From Chryseobacterium bernardetii (lineage in GTDB: Bacteria; Bacteroidota; Bacteroidia; Flavobacteriales; Weeksellaceae), in contig NZ_CP033932.1 in assembly GCF_003815975.1 (NCBI RefSeq), positions 3,205,501 through 3,269,500 on the forward strand: DNA of 64,000 bases. Reading direction: 5' to 3'. The notes under the pieces were generated by a model. That model did not search any database, had not been told where the DNA came from, and worked only from the letters and a program-made list of their open reading frames with translations. Position numbers and translations under genes: made by a program. Positions 1 to 9,692 of this stretch are shown here, piece by piece (within the stretch, counting starts at the first letter, position 1; each line of letters begins with the position of its first letter).

Positions 1-216
1 AATTACAACCAGATCATTTTTATCAATATGATTAATAAAAAGCTTGGCTTCCTCTTTTTTAAGGAGATCCGGAGACAGGTTCTTGGCGTTTTTTACATCT
101 GGAATCTCAGTGATCTCAAAATTCCAGTGCTTGGGAAGGCGGTTTAAGTAGTAATTAATAAGGGATGTAATCTCCTTATCATCCGTTTTGCCGATACAAA
201 GTAAACTGATTCGCAT
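1..216 (-). CDS. rlmH: 23S rRNA pseudouridine-1915 N3-methyltransferase RlmH (partial)
   Basis: The N-terminal 72 residues of RlmH, the SPOUT methyltransferase that N3-methylates pseudouridine 1915 in helix 69 of 23S rRNA on the assembled ribosome. The start MRISLLCIGK is the family's usual first strand, followed by a YYLNRLPKHWNFEI segment, also typical. The knotted SAM-binding C-terminal half lies outside the window, so its key residues cannot be checked. The start sits 20 nt downstream of a minus-strand TATCTTTG box. Recognition is from overall sequence resemblance. Confidence 0.88.
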   Translation of the reverse strand, partial: MRISLLCIGKTDDKEITSLINYYLNRLPKHWNFEITEIPDVKNAKNLSPDLLKKEEAKLFINHIDKNDLVVI

Positions 217-236
217 TGTAAGAAAGTTTCAGGCGG

Positions 237-244
237 CAAAGATA
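237..244 (-). promoter_or_regulatory. -7 box for rlmH
   Basis: On the minus strand this reads TATCTTTG, a full match to the Bacteroidota -7 element TAnnTTTG, 20 nt before the rlmH start. A clear -33 TTG was not seen at the ideal spacing. Confidence 0.5.
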
Positions 245-394
245 AGGTTTTATGTTCAAGGTTTAAAGTTTACCGGTCGATGTTTAAGATGGTATATTAT
301 TCAATAATCACAAATCTAAGTTCTCATTTCTTTTCGTGCATTTTTCTCCCCGGTTTACAGTTCCTTTTCTTTCACTTATTTAATTTAATTCCCC

Positions 395-402
395 TACCTT
401 TG
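395..402 (+). promoter_or_regulatory. -7 box for the YihY-family gene
   Basis: TACCTTTG matches TAnnTTTG and lies 19 nt before the ATG at 422. It points away from rlmH, so this intergenic stretch carries divergent promoters. Confidence 0.55.
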
Positions 403-421
403 TAAAAAGACAAGCAAATAG

Positions 422-1435
422 ATGGGTATAAAAGTTCCTAATTTTATTCTGAAGATTCAAGATTTTTTTGATAACATTCATATTCCTGTTTTGGGAATAT
501 CGCTTTGGCAGATGTTTCAGATCTATATCTCCGGGATTTTTAAAGGGAAAATAGGGCGAAAAGCCGCTGCTATTTCCTGGAGCTTTACCATAAGTTTATT
601 CCCTTTTATCCTGTTCCTGCTTTCCGTATTACCTTATATGCCGCATTATGACAAGCTGCAGTTTTATATTTTTGATGTACTGATGCATAATGTTTTTCCA
701 TCCAATATGGAAGGGGATGTAAGAGGCTATATTGAAACCAGTATTATCCCCAATATGAAAGGGATCAGTAATCTGACCATTGTACTGGCGCTTATTTTTG
801 CAACCAATGGTACTTTCTCCCTGATTAACGGGTTTAATGAAAATACAGAAGAAAAGCTAAGTGATGTAAAGGAATTTATCCTTTCATTCTTTATTACAAT
901 TGGTTTTATTACCATTGTGTTTTTAGCCCTTTTCGGGGTCTATTATGTAGAAGTTGTAATGAAACTTTTTACTCCTGCTTATGATGTAAGCTGGCTGGTG
1001 GATAATCTTTCCAGCATCATTGGTTTTGTTTCTTTTCCGTTATTTTATTTTATTCTTTTAACCTTGTTTTACTGGCTGGGAACAGTGAAAATTACCAGAT
1101 TCAGACAGGCGGTTCCGGGAGCAGTTCTTACCACGGTGTTATTTGTGCTTACAACCTATATTTTTGCGATCTATGTGAAAGATATTGCCCGCTACAACGT
1201 TCTTTATGGCTCCATTGGAAGTATGATCCTGCTGATGGTTTGGGTGAATGTGAATGTCTACCTTTTACTCTTTGGAAATGAACTGAATATGGCGATCAGA
1301 AAGCTTAGAATAGAAAAGCTGCTGTCCGATGAAATTCAGAAGGAAGCAGTTAATTATCATACTCCTGTTACAGAGCCGGATTTTGAAAGTGATGAAGAAC
1401 ACAGGAGAAAATTGGAAGACCAGAAAAAGAATTAA
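422..1435 (+). CDS. YihY/BrkB-family inner membrane protein
   Basis: A 337-residue integral membrane protein of the YihY/virulence factor BrkB family, often mislabelled ribonuclease BN. Six hydrophobic segments are visible between about residues 40 and 290, with the family features GRKAAAISWSFTISLFPF near residue 45 and YGSIGSMILLMVWVNVNVYLLLFGNELN near the end of the membrane part. The last 40 residues form a charged cytoplasmic tail. The true function of the family is unsettled; transport or envelope roles have been proposed. Its stop codon overlaps the stop codon of the convergent nhaA gene and no terminator lies between them. Confidence 0.85.
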   Translation: MGIKVPNFILKIQDFFDNIHIPVLGISLWQMFQIYISGIFKGKIGRKAAAISWSFTISLFPFILFLLSVLPYMPHYDKLQFYIFDVLMHNVFPSNMEGDVRGYIETSIIPNMKGISNLTIVLALIFATNGTFSLINGFNENTEEKLSDVKEFILSFFITIGFITIVFLALFGVYYVEVVMKLFTPAYDVSWLVDNLSSIIGFVSFPLFYFILLTLFYWLGTVKITRFRQAVPGAVLTTVLFVLTTYIFAIYVKDIARYNVLYGSIGSMILLMVWVNVNVYLLLFGNELNMAIRKLRIEKLLSDEIQKEAVNYHTPVTEPDFESDEEHRRKLEDQKKN

Positions 1436-2610
1436 TCTTCTTCCGGTTCCATATTTCCTTTAGAGCTTAGACTTAATATCGTAAATCCTAGAATGGCTGC
1501 AACAAAAGAAGCAATCAGGATTGCAAATTTTGCTTCATCCTGAATTACAATTTCTCCTTTAAATGATAACAGGGCAATAAAAATGGACATGGTAAATCCA
1601 ATTCCGGCCAGAAGACCTACGCCAATCATCTGAGTCCAGTTGCTGTTTTGAGGCAGGGAACTGAGTTTTAATTTGATGGCGATCATAGAGAACAGGTTGA
1701 TTCCGATCAGCTTTCCAAGAACCAATCCGCAGATAATCCCCAATCCTAATGTACTTGTAACACCTGCTACCATTTCACTTGAAAAAGTAATATTGGTATT
1801 CGTTAAGGCAAAAACAGGCATAATTAAGAAGCTTACCGGAATGTGAAGCTGATGTTCCAGTTTTTCCAATGGTGATATTTCTACATTTGAAGCATTGGTA
1901 GGAATTGAAAAGGCTAATAAAACCCCTGCAATGGTTGCGTGGATGCCGGAGTGATGCAGAAAATACCATAAAAACAATCCCGGAATAATATAAAATATTG
2001 TTTTGGTAACCTTTAAAAAATTTAAAATGAACAGCAGTGCTGTTACTCCAAAAGAGAGCAGGAGATAGCTCCAGTGGATCTGGTCAGTATAAAAAATAGC
2101 AATCACAAGAATAGCTCCCAGGTCATCCACAATGGCTAATGCTGCCAGGAATATTTTGATTGAATTGGGAATTTTCTTTCCTAACATTGAAATAATAGCC
2201 AAAGAAAAAGCAATGTCGGTTGCCATCGGGATTCCCCAGCCATTGCTGTATTCCGTCCCGGAGTTGAAGATACTGTAAATAACTGCAGGTACCAGCATTC
2301 CGCCAACTGCAGCAAAAATAGGCAATGAGGCATTCTTGAAAGAAGAAAGTTCACCTTCTACGAGTTCTCTTTTAATTTCCAATCCTACTAAAAGGAAGAA
2401 TATAGCCATCAGACCATCATTGATCCAGATGCTTACAGGATAGTTCAGATGAAACAGGTGGGTTCCAACTTCCTTATCCAAAAAGTTCTGAAAACTTCCG
2501 GCAAGAGAAGAATTTGCAATAAGTAACGAAATAAGCACACAGAAAATAAGGACAATTCCTGAGGCCTGGCTGTTGTTGAAAAATTTTTTAAAATAAAGTG
2601 ATAAATTCAT
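1432..2610 (-). CDS. nhaA: Na+/H+ antiporter NhaA
   Basis: A 392-residue NhaA-type sodium/proton antiporter, which exports Na+ in exchange for H+ and helps with salt and alkaline tolerance. The ion-binding Asp pair is seen in ALAIVDDLGAILVIAIFY, and the motifs NDGLMAIFFLLVGLEIKREL and GIPMATDIAFSLAI are family hallmarks. About twelve hydrophobic helices and normal length support an intact gene. Its start lies only 2 bp after the relA/spoT stop on the same strand, so the two are probably co-transcribed. Confidence 0.95.
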   Translation of the reverse strand: MNLSLYFKKFFNNSQASGIVLIFCVLISLLIANSSLAGSFQNFLDKEVGTHLFHLNYPVSIWINDGLMAIFFLLVGLEIKRELVEGELSSFKNASLPIFAAVGGMLVPAVIYSIFNSGTEYSNGWGIPMATDIAFSLAIISMLGKKIPNSIKIFLAALAIVDDLGAILVIAIFYTDQIHWSYLLLSFGVTALLFILNFLKVTKTIFYIIPGLFLWYFLHHSGIHATIAGVLLAFSIPTNASNVEISPLEKLEHQLHIPVSFLIMPVFALTNTNITFSSEMVAGVTSTLGLGIICGLVLGKLIGINLFSMIAIKLKLSSLPQNSNWTQMIGVGLLAGIGFTMSIFIALLSFKGEIVIQDEAKFAILIASFVAAILGFTILSLSSKGNMEPEED

Positions 2611-2612
2611 AT

Positions 2613-4823
2613 TTATGATTGTAGTCGTCTCACTCTTGAGACTCCATTAATACTCTTGAGCTTCTTGAAGGTTTCCTCCAATTGCCCCTTATTCTTGACT
2701 TCAAGATTGATGTTTCCGGTAAAAACTCCGTTGTTGGATTCAATAGACATACTTTTCATATCCATACCCATGCTTCCACTGATAACTGTTGTAATATCGT
2801 TAATCATACCCATTCTGTCAAGGCCTTCGATCTCAATTTTTACTCTGTTCTTAAAGCTTTCTGCATTTACCCATTTAGCAGGAATGACACGGTAGTCATA
2901 CTGAGCCCTAAGGTTAATGGCATTCGGACAGTTGTCACTGTGCACTTTAATTCCGTCGGAAATGGTAATGAATCCGAAGATCTTATCTCCCGGAATAACT
3001 GTACAGCATTTTGCATAGCTGTAATTCAGTTTTTCCTCATCTTTTCCAAATACGATCATATCAAGGTTTTGCTCTTTCGGCTCCTCGAAGTGAAGATTTT
3101 TAGACGGAGATTTTCTGAATCTGGAAAGTAAGTTGTTAAACACATTCTTACTTTCAATATATTTTCTTAAACTGCTTGCATCCAGTTCATTGCTTTGGAA
3201 TTTAAGAAACAGTTCCTGGGACGATTTTAAATTAAAGAATTTTTGCAGTTTGTTAATTTCATCATCATTGAAATTGATTTTTGCATGACGGAGTTTTCTC
3301 TGTAAAATCTCTTTTCCATCTTCTACCAGCTGATTTTTCTGAGAATTCAGGTAGCTTTTAATCTTAGACTTGGCCTTGGAGGTTACTACAAATTCCAGCC
3401 AGTCCGATTTCGGTTTTTGATTCTGAGAAGACAGAATATCCACCTGGTCCCCGTTTTGAAGAACATAGGAAATAGGAACCAGCTTTCCGTTAATTTTAGC
3501 GCCCAGACACTTCATTCCCAGGTCGGAGTGAACTGAAAAAGCAAAATCCAGTGCCGTTGCATTGGTAGGAAGGATCTTAATTTCTCCTTTTGGAGTAAAT
3601 ACAAACACTTCTTTTGAATAAAGATTCAGCTTGATATTATCCAATAGCTCAGAGGTAGAAAGGTTCTGCTGCTGTTCAAGCACCTCACGGATCTCTGTAA
3701 CCCATTTTTCAAAATTACGGTCATCCGAACTCTGTTTATAACCTTCTTTATATTTGTAATGTGCGGCAACCCCTTTTTCAGCAATTTCATCCATTCGTTC
3801 TGAACGGATCTGAACTTCAATCCATTTTTTATCAGGCCCCAGAACGGTCAGGTGCAGACTTTCATATCCTGTAGAGCGGGGCTGGGTGATCCAGTCACGC
3901 ATTCTTGAAGGATTACTGTGATAAACATCCGTAACGATGGAATAGATCTTCCATGCCAGGAATTTTTCGTTTTTGGCATCCGATTTATAAATAATTCTGA
4001 TGGCGTAGTTATCAAAAACCTCTTCAAAGGAAACTCCCTGCTTCAGCATTTTTCGGTAAATGGAAGAAATAGCTTTCGCACGGCCTTTGATGGTAAAATT
4101 TAAGCCTTCTTCTTTCAGTCGCTCAGAAACTTCAGTTTTGAATTCCTCAATATATCTTTCACGGTTTTCCTTGGCCAGTTCCAATTTCTCCGTGATCTCA
4201 TTATATACTTCAGGATTATTGTATTTTAAAGAAAGGTCTTCCAGTTCAGATTTGATGTTATACAATCCAAGACGGTGTGCCATGGGAGCATAGATATAAA
4301 CTGTTTCTGACGCAATTTTTTTCTGTTTGTCCGGAGCCATGCTTTCCAGCGTCCGCATATTGTGAAGACGGTCTGCAATTTTGATCAGAATAACCCTGAA
4401 ATCTTCAGATAGTGTAAGCAGTAACTTTCTGTAGTTTTCTGACTGTACAGAGATATTCTGATGGTTCATGATGGATATTTTGGTTAATCCATTCACGATA
4501 CTGGCGATTTTTTCACCAAAGATCTTTTTCAGGTCTTCATAGGTGTAATCGGAATCTTCAATTACATCATGCAGCAATGCACAGGCAATAGAGGTAGCCC
4601 CCAAACCGATCTCCGTTGCTACAATTTTGGCTACAGCGATAGGGTGATAGATGTAAGGCTCCCCGGATTTTCTCCTTTGGTCTTTATGAGCATCCAATGC
4701 AATATCGAATGCTTTTCGGATAAGCTTGTTGTTTTCCTCATCCAGTGTTCTGTATGTATTAGAAATCAGATCCTTATATCTTGCAAGGATCTCTTTGTTC
4801 TCTTGTTCTAAATCGTAACTCAT
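2613..4823 (-). CDS. Bifunctional (p)ppGpp synthetase/hydrolase, RelA/SpoT family
   Basis: A 736-residue long RSH enzyme that makes and degrades the alarmone (p)ppGpp in the stringent response. Domains in order: HD hydrolase at about 45-200, with His85-Asp86 and Glu89-Asp90 in LLHDVIEDSDYTYE and a second conserved site in ADRLHNMRTLE; RelA_SpoT synthetase at about 250-365, with STGYESLHLTVLG; TGS at about 405-465, starting EVFVFTPKGEI; and a C-terminal ACT domain at about 660-736. Both catalytic domains keep their motifs, so it is probably bifunctional (Rel). No second long RSH gene is in the window. Followed by nhaA. Confidence 0.95.
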   Translation of the reverse strand: MSYDLEQENKEILARYKDLISNTYRTLDEENNKLIRKAFDIALDAHKDQRRKSGEPYIYHPIAVAKIVATEIGLGATSIACALLHDVIEDSDYTYEDLKKIFGEKIASIVNGLTKISIMNHQNISVQSENYRKLLLTLSEDFRVILIKIADRLHNMRTLESMAPDKQKKIASETVYIYAPMAHRLGLYNIKSELEDLSLKYNNPEVYNEITEKLELAKENRERYIEEFKTEVSERLKEEGLNFTIKGRAKAISSIYRKMLKQGVSFEEVFDNYAIRIIYKSDAKNEKFLAWKIYSIVTDVYHSNPSRMRDWITQPRSTGYESLHLTVLGPDKKWIEVQIRSERMDEIAEKGVAAHYKYKEGYKQSSDDRNFEKWVTEIREVLEQQQNLSTSELLDNIKLNLYSKEVFVFTPKGEIKILPTNATALDFAFSVHSDLGMKCLGAKINGKLVPISYVLQNGDQVDILSSQNQKPKSDWLEFVVTSKAKSKIKSYLNSQKNQLVEDGKEILQRKLRHAKINFNDDEINKLQKFFNLKSSQELFLKFQSNELDASSLRKYIESKNVFNNLLSRFRKSPSKNLHFEEPKEQNLDMIVFGKDEEKLNYSYAKCCTVIPGDKIFGFITISDGIKVHSDNCPNAINLRAQYDYRVIPAKWVNAESFKNRVKIEIEGLDRMGMINDITTVISGSMGMDMKSMSIESNNGVFTGNINLEVKNKGQLEETFKKLKSINGVSRVRRLQS

Positions 4824-4873
4824 TTGTGCAGATGCCTATATTTAGACGAAAATACGAAAATTTTTACTTTTTT

Positions 4874-4881
4874 CAAACATA
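4874..4881 (-). promoter_or_regulatory. Possible -7 box for relA/spoT-nhaA
   Basis: The minus strand reads TATGTTTG, a match to TAnnTTTG, about 50 nt before the RelA/SpoT start and directly after the terminator of the upstream gene. A second, weaker box (TATTTTCG) lies nearer the start. Confidence 0.4.
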
Positions 4882-4910
4882 AAAAAATCCGTAGTACGCA
4901 CTACGGATTT
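4881..4910 (-). terminator. Intrinsic terminator after the 121-residue gene
   Basis: Perfect 11-bp stem at 4885-4895 and 4900-4910 with an ACGC loop. On the minus strand it is followed by a run of seven T. It separates the small gene at 4934-5299 from relA/spoT. Confidence 0.8.
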
Positions 4911-4933
4911 CCGGTTATTTAGTTTTATGTTGA

Positions 4934-5299
4934 TTAAAATTTTACCTCTGAATTCATACCGTCACTGGCGGATTTAATTTTAATATCAGGGCTGTTGTGG
5001 ATTTCGGCTTTGTTTCTGGCATCAATATACTTTTTAATTGTATCATAATTGGCCTCATCAATGCTCATATTTTCGAATAAATAAGTTTTAATAACAGCAT
5101 TTTGCCTGAAGATGCTCTGGGCACTATCCGCCTGGCTGCTGTCCTTTACCGCCACACTTGCCAGGTATTGGGCGTTACTTGCTTCACTGCTAAGGTATAC
5201 AATGTAATCTGAACTAGGAATTCCTGAATTTTCCAGATCACTCTCAAGCTTTTTGTAATCGCTATGGTGCTCAAATAGCCCAGCTAATATATTTGACAT
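4934..5299 (-). CDS. Small soluble protein, possible general stress protein
   Basis: A 121-residue soluble protein with no signal peptide or membrane segment. The first 90 residues look like a ferredoxin-fold flavinator or YflT-like stress domain: a hydrophobic strand, an EHHSDYKKLESDLENSGIP helix, then VYLSS and a DSSQADSAQSIFRQ helix. The C-terminal 30 residues are polar and probably disordered. I do not recognise a precise family. It has its own terminator and about 400 bp of upstream space, which suggests independent expression. The start MSNILAGLFEHH is the only reasonable one. Confidence 0.65.
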   Translation of the reverse strand: MSNILAGLFEHHSDYKKLESDLENSGIPSSDYIVYLSSEASNAQYLASVAVKDSSQADSAQSIFRQNAVIKTYLFENMSIDEANYDTIKKYIDARNKAEIHNSPDIKIKSASDGMNSEVKF

Positions 5300-5711
5300 A
5301 ATTAATGGGTTTTAAAGTTTTGATTAAAGTTACTGAAAATTTCCTTATTTTTTTATATAAATGCAATAAAATTTATATTCTAATATTTCATCTATAATAT
5401 AATGTTAAAATGTTTGAGAATATCTATTGAACGTGCGTTTGAATTTGTTGATTTACTAATTTTTTTTCAAATTCTCAAAAATAATAAGGATTTGTAAAAT
5501 CTTCTGATCATGGGGACTGTGAATTTTTTTTGTCACTTAACTCTAATTTTTGATTATTTTTTTTGGCTGTTCGTCCAGATTAAGCCAATTTAATAACTAC
5601 TGGATTATATCTGAAGGTTTGCAGCACAATTCAGAAGTTCAAATTTCTCATAAAAGAATAAGAGATCACTTCACATGGAAATGATCTCTTTATTTTGCTG
5701 TTTAAAAGTAA
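5300..5711. other. AT-rich intergenic region without a gene
   Basis: Very AT-rich sequence of about 410 bp between two minus-strand genes. I see no open frame of credible length and no tRNA. The only clear structure is the acs terminator near its right end. Several long T-runs lie at about 5461-5470 and 5525-5572. Confidence 0.6.
5661..5689 (-). terminator. Terminator after acs
   Basis: AGAGATCA (5661-5668) pairs perfectly with TGATCTCT (5682-5689). On the minus strand it follows the acs stop by about 20 nt and is trailed by a T-rich stretch with interruptions, so it may be only moderately efficient. Confidence 0.6.
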
Positions 5712-7619
5712 TTACACTCTTTCGTTTTTAATTTCATCTACAATTTCAGGGTTCAATAAGGTACTGATGTCTCCAAAATTACTGAAATCACCCTCAGCAA
5801 TTTTTCTAAGGATTCTACGCATGATCTTACCGGAACGTGTTTTAGGAAGTCCGGAAACGAACTGTATTTTATCCAGTTTGGCGATAGGTCCGATCTGGTC
5901 GGAAATCAGTTGATTGATTTCCTTTTTCAGGTTTTCCTTATCACGGCTTTCTCCTGTCTCTTTAAGCATCACAAAGCCATATAAAGCATTTCCTTTGATG
6001 TCGTGAGGATAGCCTACAATTGCGGATTCTGCAACAGCAGGGTGTTGGTTAATACTGTCTTCAATAGGTGCTGTTCCAAGATTATGCCCGGAAACAATGA
6101 TAACATCATCTACACGTCCTGTAATTCTGTAATAGCCCACTTCATCTCTCAAAGCGCCGTCACCAGTGAAATATTTTCCAGGGAAAGCGGTAAAGTAAGT
6201 CTCTTTATATCTTTGATGGTCGCCCCAGATGGTTCTTGCAATTCCCGGCCATGGAAAACGGATGCATAAATTCCCGGTAACCTGATTCCCAGTGATTTCG
6301 TTGCGTTTGTCATCCATCAAAACAGGCTGAATTCCCGGGAGAGGAAGGGTAGCGTAAGTAGGTTTGGTAGGAGTAACAAAAGGAAGCGGCGAAATCATAA
6401 TTCCTCCTGTTTCAGTCTGCCACCAGGTATCAACAATAGGACATTTTTTCTTGCCGACATGGTCATTAAACCAGTGCCATGCTTCATCATTGATAGGCTC
6501 TCCTACAGATCCGATTACTTTTAAAGAGCTCAGATCATGTTTGTCCACCCATTCTGTGCTTTCTTTGGCTAAAGAACGGATAGCGGTAGGAGCGGTATAG
6601 AACTGGGTGATCTTATGTTTTTCTATCACTTCCCAGAAACGGTCCGGTTCAGGATACGTAGGAACGCCTTCGAAAATTACGGTAGTGGCCCCATTCAGCA
6701 ATGGTCCATAAAGAATGTAGGAGTGGCCGGTGATCCAGCCAATATCTGCTGTACACCAATAAATATCGTTTTCCTTATAATTAAATACATTTTTAAAGGT
6801 ATAGGCGGTGTATACCATATATCCGGCGCAGGTATGAAGCATTCCTTTAGGTTTTCCGGTAGAACCGGAAGTATAAAGAATGAAAAGAGGGTCTTCAGAA
6901 TCCATAATAACCGTTACAAAATCAGGGGAAGCTTTTTCATACAGGTCTGCTAACCAGTAATCTCTTCCTTCTTTCATTTTGATTTTGTTGTGGGTTCTCT
7001 TAACTACCAGCACTTTTTCAACGGTTGGAGTCTTCTCCAGCGCTTCATCAACAATACTTTTAAGATCCAGCACTTTGCTTCCTCTGTAACTTCCATCAGA
7101 GGTAATTACCATTTTTGCCTCACAGTCATTCACTCTTGAAGATACCGCAGAGGCAGAAAATCCTGCGAAAATAACGGAATGAACGGCCCCAAGTTTAGCA
7201 CACGCCAGCATGGTAACGGCAAGTTCCGGGATCATTGGAAGATAAATGCATACTCTGTCTCCTTTTTCAATACCCATATCTCTTAAAACATTGGCTGTTT
7301 TATTGACGCGGGTGTATAATTCATTATAGGAAATATGCTGTGCCTCTTCTTTCGGATCATTCGGCTCCCAGATAATGGCGGTTTTGTCTCCTCTTATGGA
7401 TAGATGCCTGTCCAGACAGTTCTTGGTAATATTAAGTTTGGCATTTTTGAACCATTCAATTTTAGCTTCATTCATATCGTACTTAACAACCTTGCTCCAT
7501 CTCTGGTACCAGACAAAGTTTTGATCTGCTACCTTGTCCCAGAATTTCTTCGGATTTTTGATAGACTTTTTATAATCTTCAAAATATTGTGGTAAATCTT
7601 CTATTAAGTAATTTCTCAT
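5712..7619 (-). CDS. acs: Acetyl-CoA synthetase (AMP-forming)
   Basis: A 635-residue acetate-CoA ligase that activates acetate to acetyl-CoA via acetyl-AMP. Seen: FADGFWYQRWSKV-like N-terminal region, P-loop YTSGSTGKPKGMLHT at about 265, WWQTETGG at about 410, the hinge region near RVDDVI, and the C-terminal TRSGKIMRRILRK loop whose Lys is the usual acetylation-controlled catalytic residue. I chose the ATG at 7619 (MRNYLIEDLPQYFEDYKKS), which gives the usual length and is preceded by AAAAGGGAT; an upstream ATG at 7820 would add 67 basic residues and overlap the preceding synthetase gene. Last gene of the short-chain fatty acid module. Confidence 0.93.
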   Translation of the reverse strand: MRNYLIEDLPQYFEDYKKSIKNPKKFWDKVADQNFVWYQRWSKVVKYDMNEAKIEWFKNAKLNITKNCLDRHLSIRGDKTAIIWEPNDPKEEAQHISYNELYTRVNKTANVLRDMGIEKGDRVCIYLPMIPELAVTMLACAKLGAVHSVIFAGFSASAVSSRVNDCEAKMVITSDGSYRGSKVLDLKSIVDEALEKTPTVEKVLVVKRTHNKIKMKEGRDYWLADLYEKASPDFVTVIMDSEDPLFILYTSGSTGKPKGMLHTCAGYMVYTAYTFKNVFNYKENDIYWCTADIGWITGHSYILYGPLLNGATTVIFEGVPTYPEPDRFWEVIEKHKITQFYTAPTAIRSLAKESTEWVDKHDLSSLKVIGSVGEPINDEAWHWFNDHVGKKKCPIVDTWWQTETGGIMISPLPFVTPTKPTYATLPLPGIQPVLMDDKRNEITGNQVTGNLCIRFPWPGIARTIWGDHQRYKETYFTAFPGKYFTGDGALRDEVGYYRITGRVDDVIIVSGHNLGTAPIEDSINQHPAVAESAIVGYPHDIKGNALYGFVMLKETGESRDKENLKKEINQLISDQIGPIAKLDKIQFVSGLPKTRSGKIMRRILRKIAEGDFSNFGDISTLLNPEIVDEIKNERV

Positions 7620-7731
7620 ATCCCTTTTGTTTTTTTTGAAATTTGAATTGTATTGATAGTTTGTTTTTGATTTTAAGTTTTGGGAATAATTTAAATCAAA
7701 ATGATATTTAAATATATGTTTAATTTTTTGT

Positions 7732-9654
7732 TTAAGCCCTATATTCACGGATCTTTTCCTGGATTTCTTCGATGATTTTTTCATCATCAATAGTGGAAGG
7801 AATCTGGAAATCTTTTCCATCCAGTAGTGTTCTGATCAGTTTTCTTAAGATCTTTCCGGATCTTGTTTTAGGTAATCGTTTGACAACCATTGCGTTTTTC
7901 AGAAAAGCTACAGCGCCAATCTTTTCGCGAACCATTTGGACGATGTTCTTTTCCAATTCCTCTTCAGTAATAGAGGCACCATTCTTTAAAACAACCGTAG
8001 CAAAAGGAACCTGACCTTTTAGATCATCATCAATACCCACAACAGCGCATTCTGCAACATCAGGATGTGAGGAGACAATTTCTTCCATTTCTGAGGTTGA
8101 AAGCCGATGGCCGGCTACATTAATAACATCATCCACCCGCCCGGTAATGAAAATATAGCCGTCTTCGTCCTGTATAGCGCCGTCTCCTGAGAAATAATAT
8201 CCTTTGTATTGTGATAAATAGCTGTTTTCAAATCGGGCGTAATCTTTCCAGATTCCCAGCATAGCTCCTGGTGGAAGAGGAAGTTTTATCACTAAGTAAC
8301 CTTCATGATGTGGATCCAGCTCCAGCCCGTTTTCATCAAAAATTTTGATATCGTATCCTGGAATAGGTTTTCCGGCAGAGGCTCTTTTGATTTTATAATT
8401 TTCGTCAAAGGTTAATAATCCTAACATCGGCCATCCGGATTCTGTCTGCCACCAGTGGTCAATAGCCGGAACACCAATATGTTCAGCAAACCAATCCAGG
8501 GTAGCTACATCACACCGTTCCCCGGCAAGAAATTGTTTTTTGAAGTTTGACAGGTCATATTTTTTCACCAGCTCACCATCGGGATCTTCCTTTTTGATGG
8601 CTCTGATGGCGGTAGGAGCTGTGAACATGGCAGAAACCTTATATTCTGAAATAATTCTCCAGAAAGTTCCTGCGTCAGGTGTCATAATAGGCTTTCCTTC
8701 AAAAATAATTGTTGTATTTCTATTAAGGAGCGGTCCATAAACAGAATAGCTGTGTCCTACCGCCCATCCGAAATCCGATGCAGCCCAATAGGTCTCTCCC
8801 GGTTCAATGCCGTAGATATATTTCATGGAGAACTTTAATGCTGTGGCATAGCCGCCGGTATCACGAACAATTCCTTTAGGTTTTCCTGTAGTTCCTGAGG
8901 TGTAAAGTAAATAGAGTGGATGGGTAGATTCTACTGAAACACAGTCGGCAGGTGCTGATTTTTGAATCAGCTCTTCATAATCAATCAGTCCGTCAAACAT
9001 TTCATGCTGGTTATCTACCAGTTTCCTGTTGTAAACAACAATATTATCTACTTTATCCTGAGCTAGCTCAATGGCTTTTTCTACCAATGGGAGATAAGGG
9101 ATTCTTTTGGCAATTTCTACTCCTGCAGTGGCCGTGATTAGCACTTTGGGCTTACAGTCATCAATTCTTACCACCAGTTCATGAGGTGCAAATCCGCCGA
9201 AAACTACATTGTGGATGATTCCGATTCTGGCACATGCGAGCATGGCAAAAAGAGTTTGCGGAATCATGGGCATATAAATAACAGCAGTATCTCCTTTTTT
9301 TAATCCTAAAGAATTTAATCCACCTGCTAATTTTGAGATTTCTTCTTTAGCCTGATGGAAAGTGTATATTGTCTTTTGGCCTGTTACTGGTGAATCATAA
9401 ACAATTGCATTCTGATCTCCAAAGCCATCTTCAATATGTTTGTCAATGCACAAGTAACACATGTTAAGCTTTCCATCAGCAAACCATTGCGGATAATCAT
9501 TGGGATCGTTTGAAAGGATCTGCTGCGGGAATCTAAACCATTGTATGGCTTCGGCCTGTTCTTTCCAGAACTTTTCCTTGTCTTCTATGCTTTCTTTAAA
9601 TAAAATATCTGTATTCATATCAATAATCGTGTTTTTATATTTTTTGTTATCCAT
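7732..9654 (-). CDS. prpE: Propionyl-CoA synthetase-like AMP-forming ligase
   Basis: A 640-residue member of the acetyl/propionyl-CoA synthetase family. It has P-loop YTSGTTGKPKGIVRD, WWQTESGWPM, RVDDVINVAGHR and TRSGKILRKLIR. The IVRDTGG and TESGWP versions of the motifs are typical of PrpE-type ligases rather than Acs, so propionate (or another short acid) is the likelier substrate; the assignment is by motif only. An internal start at 9618 is possible. It lies 112 bp upstream of acs and 38 bp downstream of the response regulator gene on the same strand, suggesting one regulon. Confidence 0.82.
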   Translation of the reverse strand: MDNKKYKNTIIDMNTDILFKESIEDKEKFWKEQAEAIQWFRFPQQILSNDPNDYPQWFADGKLNMCYLCIDKHIEDGFGDQNAIVYDSPVTGQKTIYTFHQAKEEISKLAGGLNSLGLKKGDTAVIYMPMIPQTLFAMLACARIGIIHNVVFGGFAPHELVVRIDDCKPKVLITATAGVEIAKRIPYLPLVEKAIELAQDKVDNIVVYNRKLVDNQHEMFDGLIDYEELIQKSAPADCVSVESTHPLYLLYTSGTTGKPKGIVRDTGGYATALKFSMKYIYGIEPGETYWAASDFGWAVGHSYSVYGPLLNRNTTIIFEGKPIMTPDAGTFWRIISEYKVSAMFTAPTAIRAIKKEDPDGELVKKYDLSNFKKQFLAGERCDVATLDWFAEHIGVPAIDHWWQTESGWPMLGLLTFDENYKIKRASAGKPIPGYDIKIFDENGLELDPHHEGYLVIKLPLPPGAMLGIWKDYARFENSYLSQYKGYYFSGDGAIQDEDGYIFITGRVDDVINVAGHRLSTSEMEEIVSSHPDVAECAVVGIDDDLKGQVPFATVVLKNGASITEEELEKNIVQMVREKIGAVAFLKNAMVVKRLPKTRSGKILRKLIRTLLDGKDFQIPSTIDDEKIIEEIQEKIREYRA

Positions 9655-9692
9655 GCCAGGATTTAAAACCTAGACAAGGATGATAGCTTTTT

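Noticed and set aside
2656..3131. Overlapping plus-strand frames opposite relA/spoT, up to 149 codons
   Set aside because: They lie wholly antisense to a well conserved RSH gene, have no promoter and translate to low-information protein.
7620..7820. A 67-residue N-terminal extension of acetyl-CoA synthetase
   Set aside because: It is Lys/Arg-rich, overlaps the propionyl-CoA synthetase-like gene and makes the enzyme too long; ATG 7619 is preceded by a purine-rich site.
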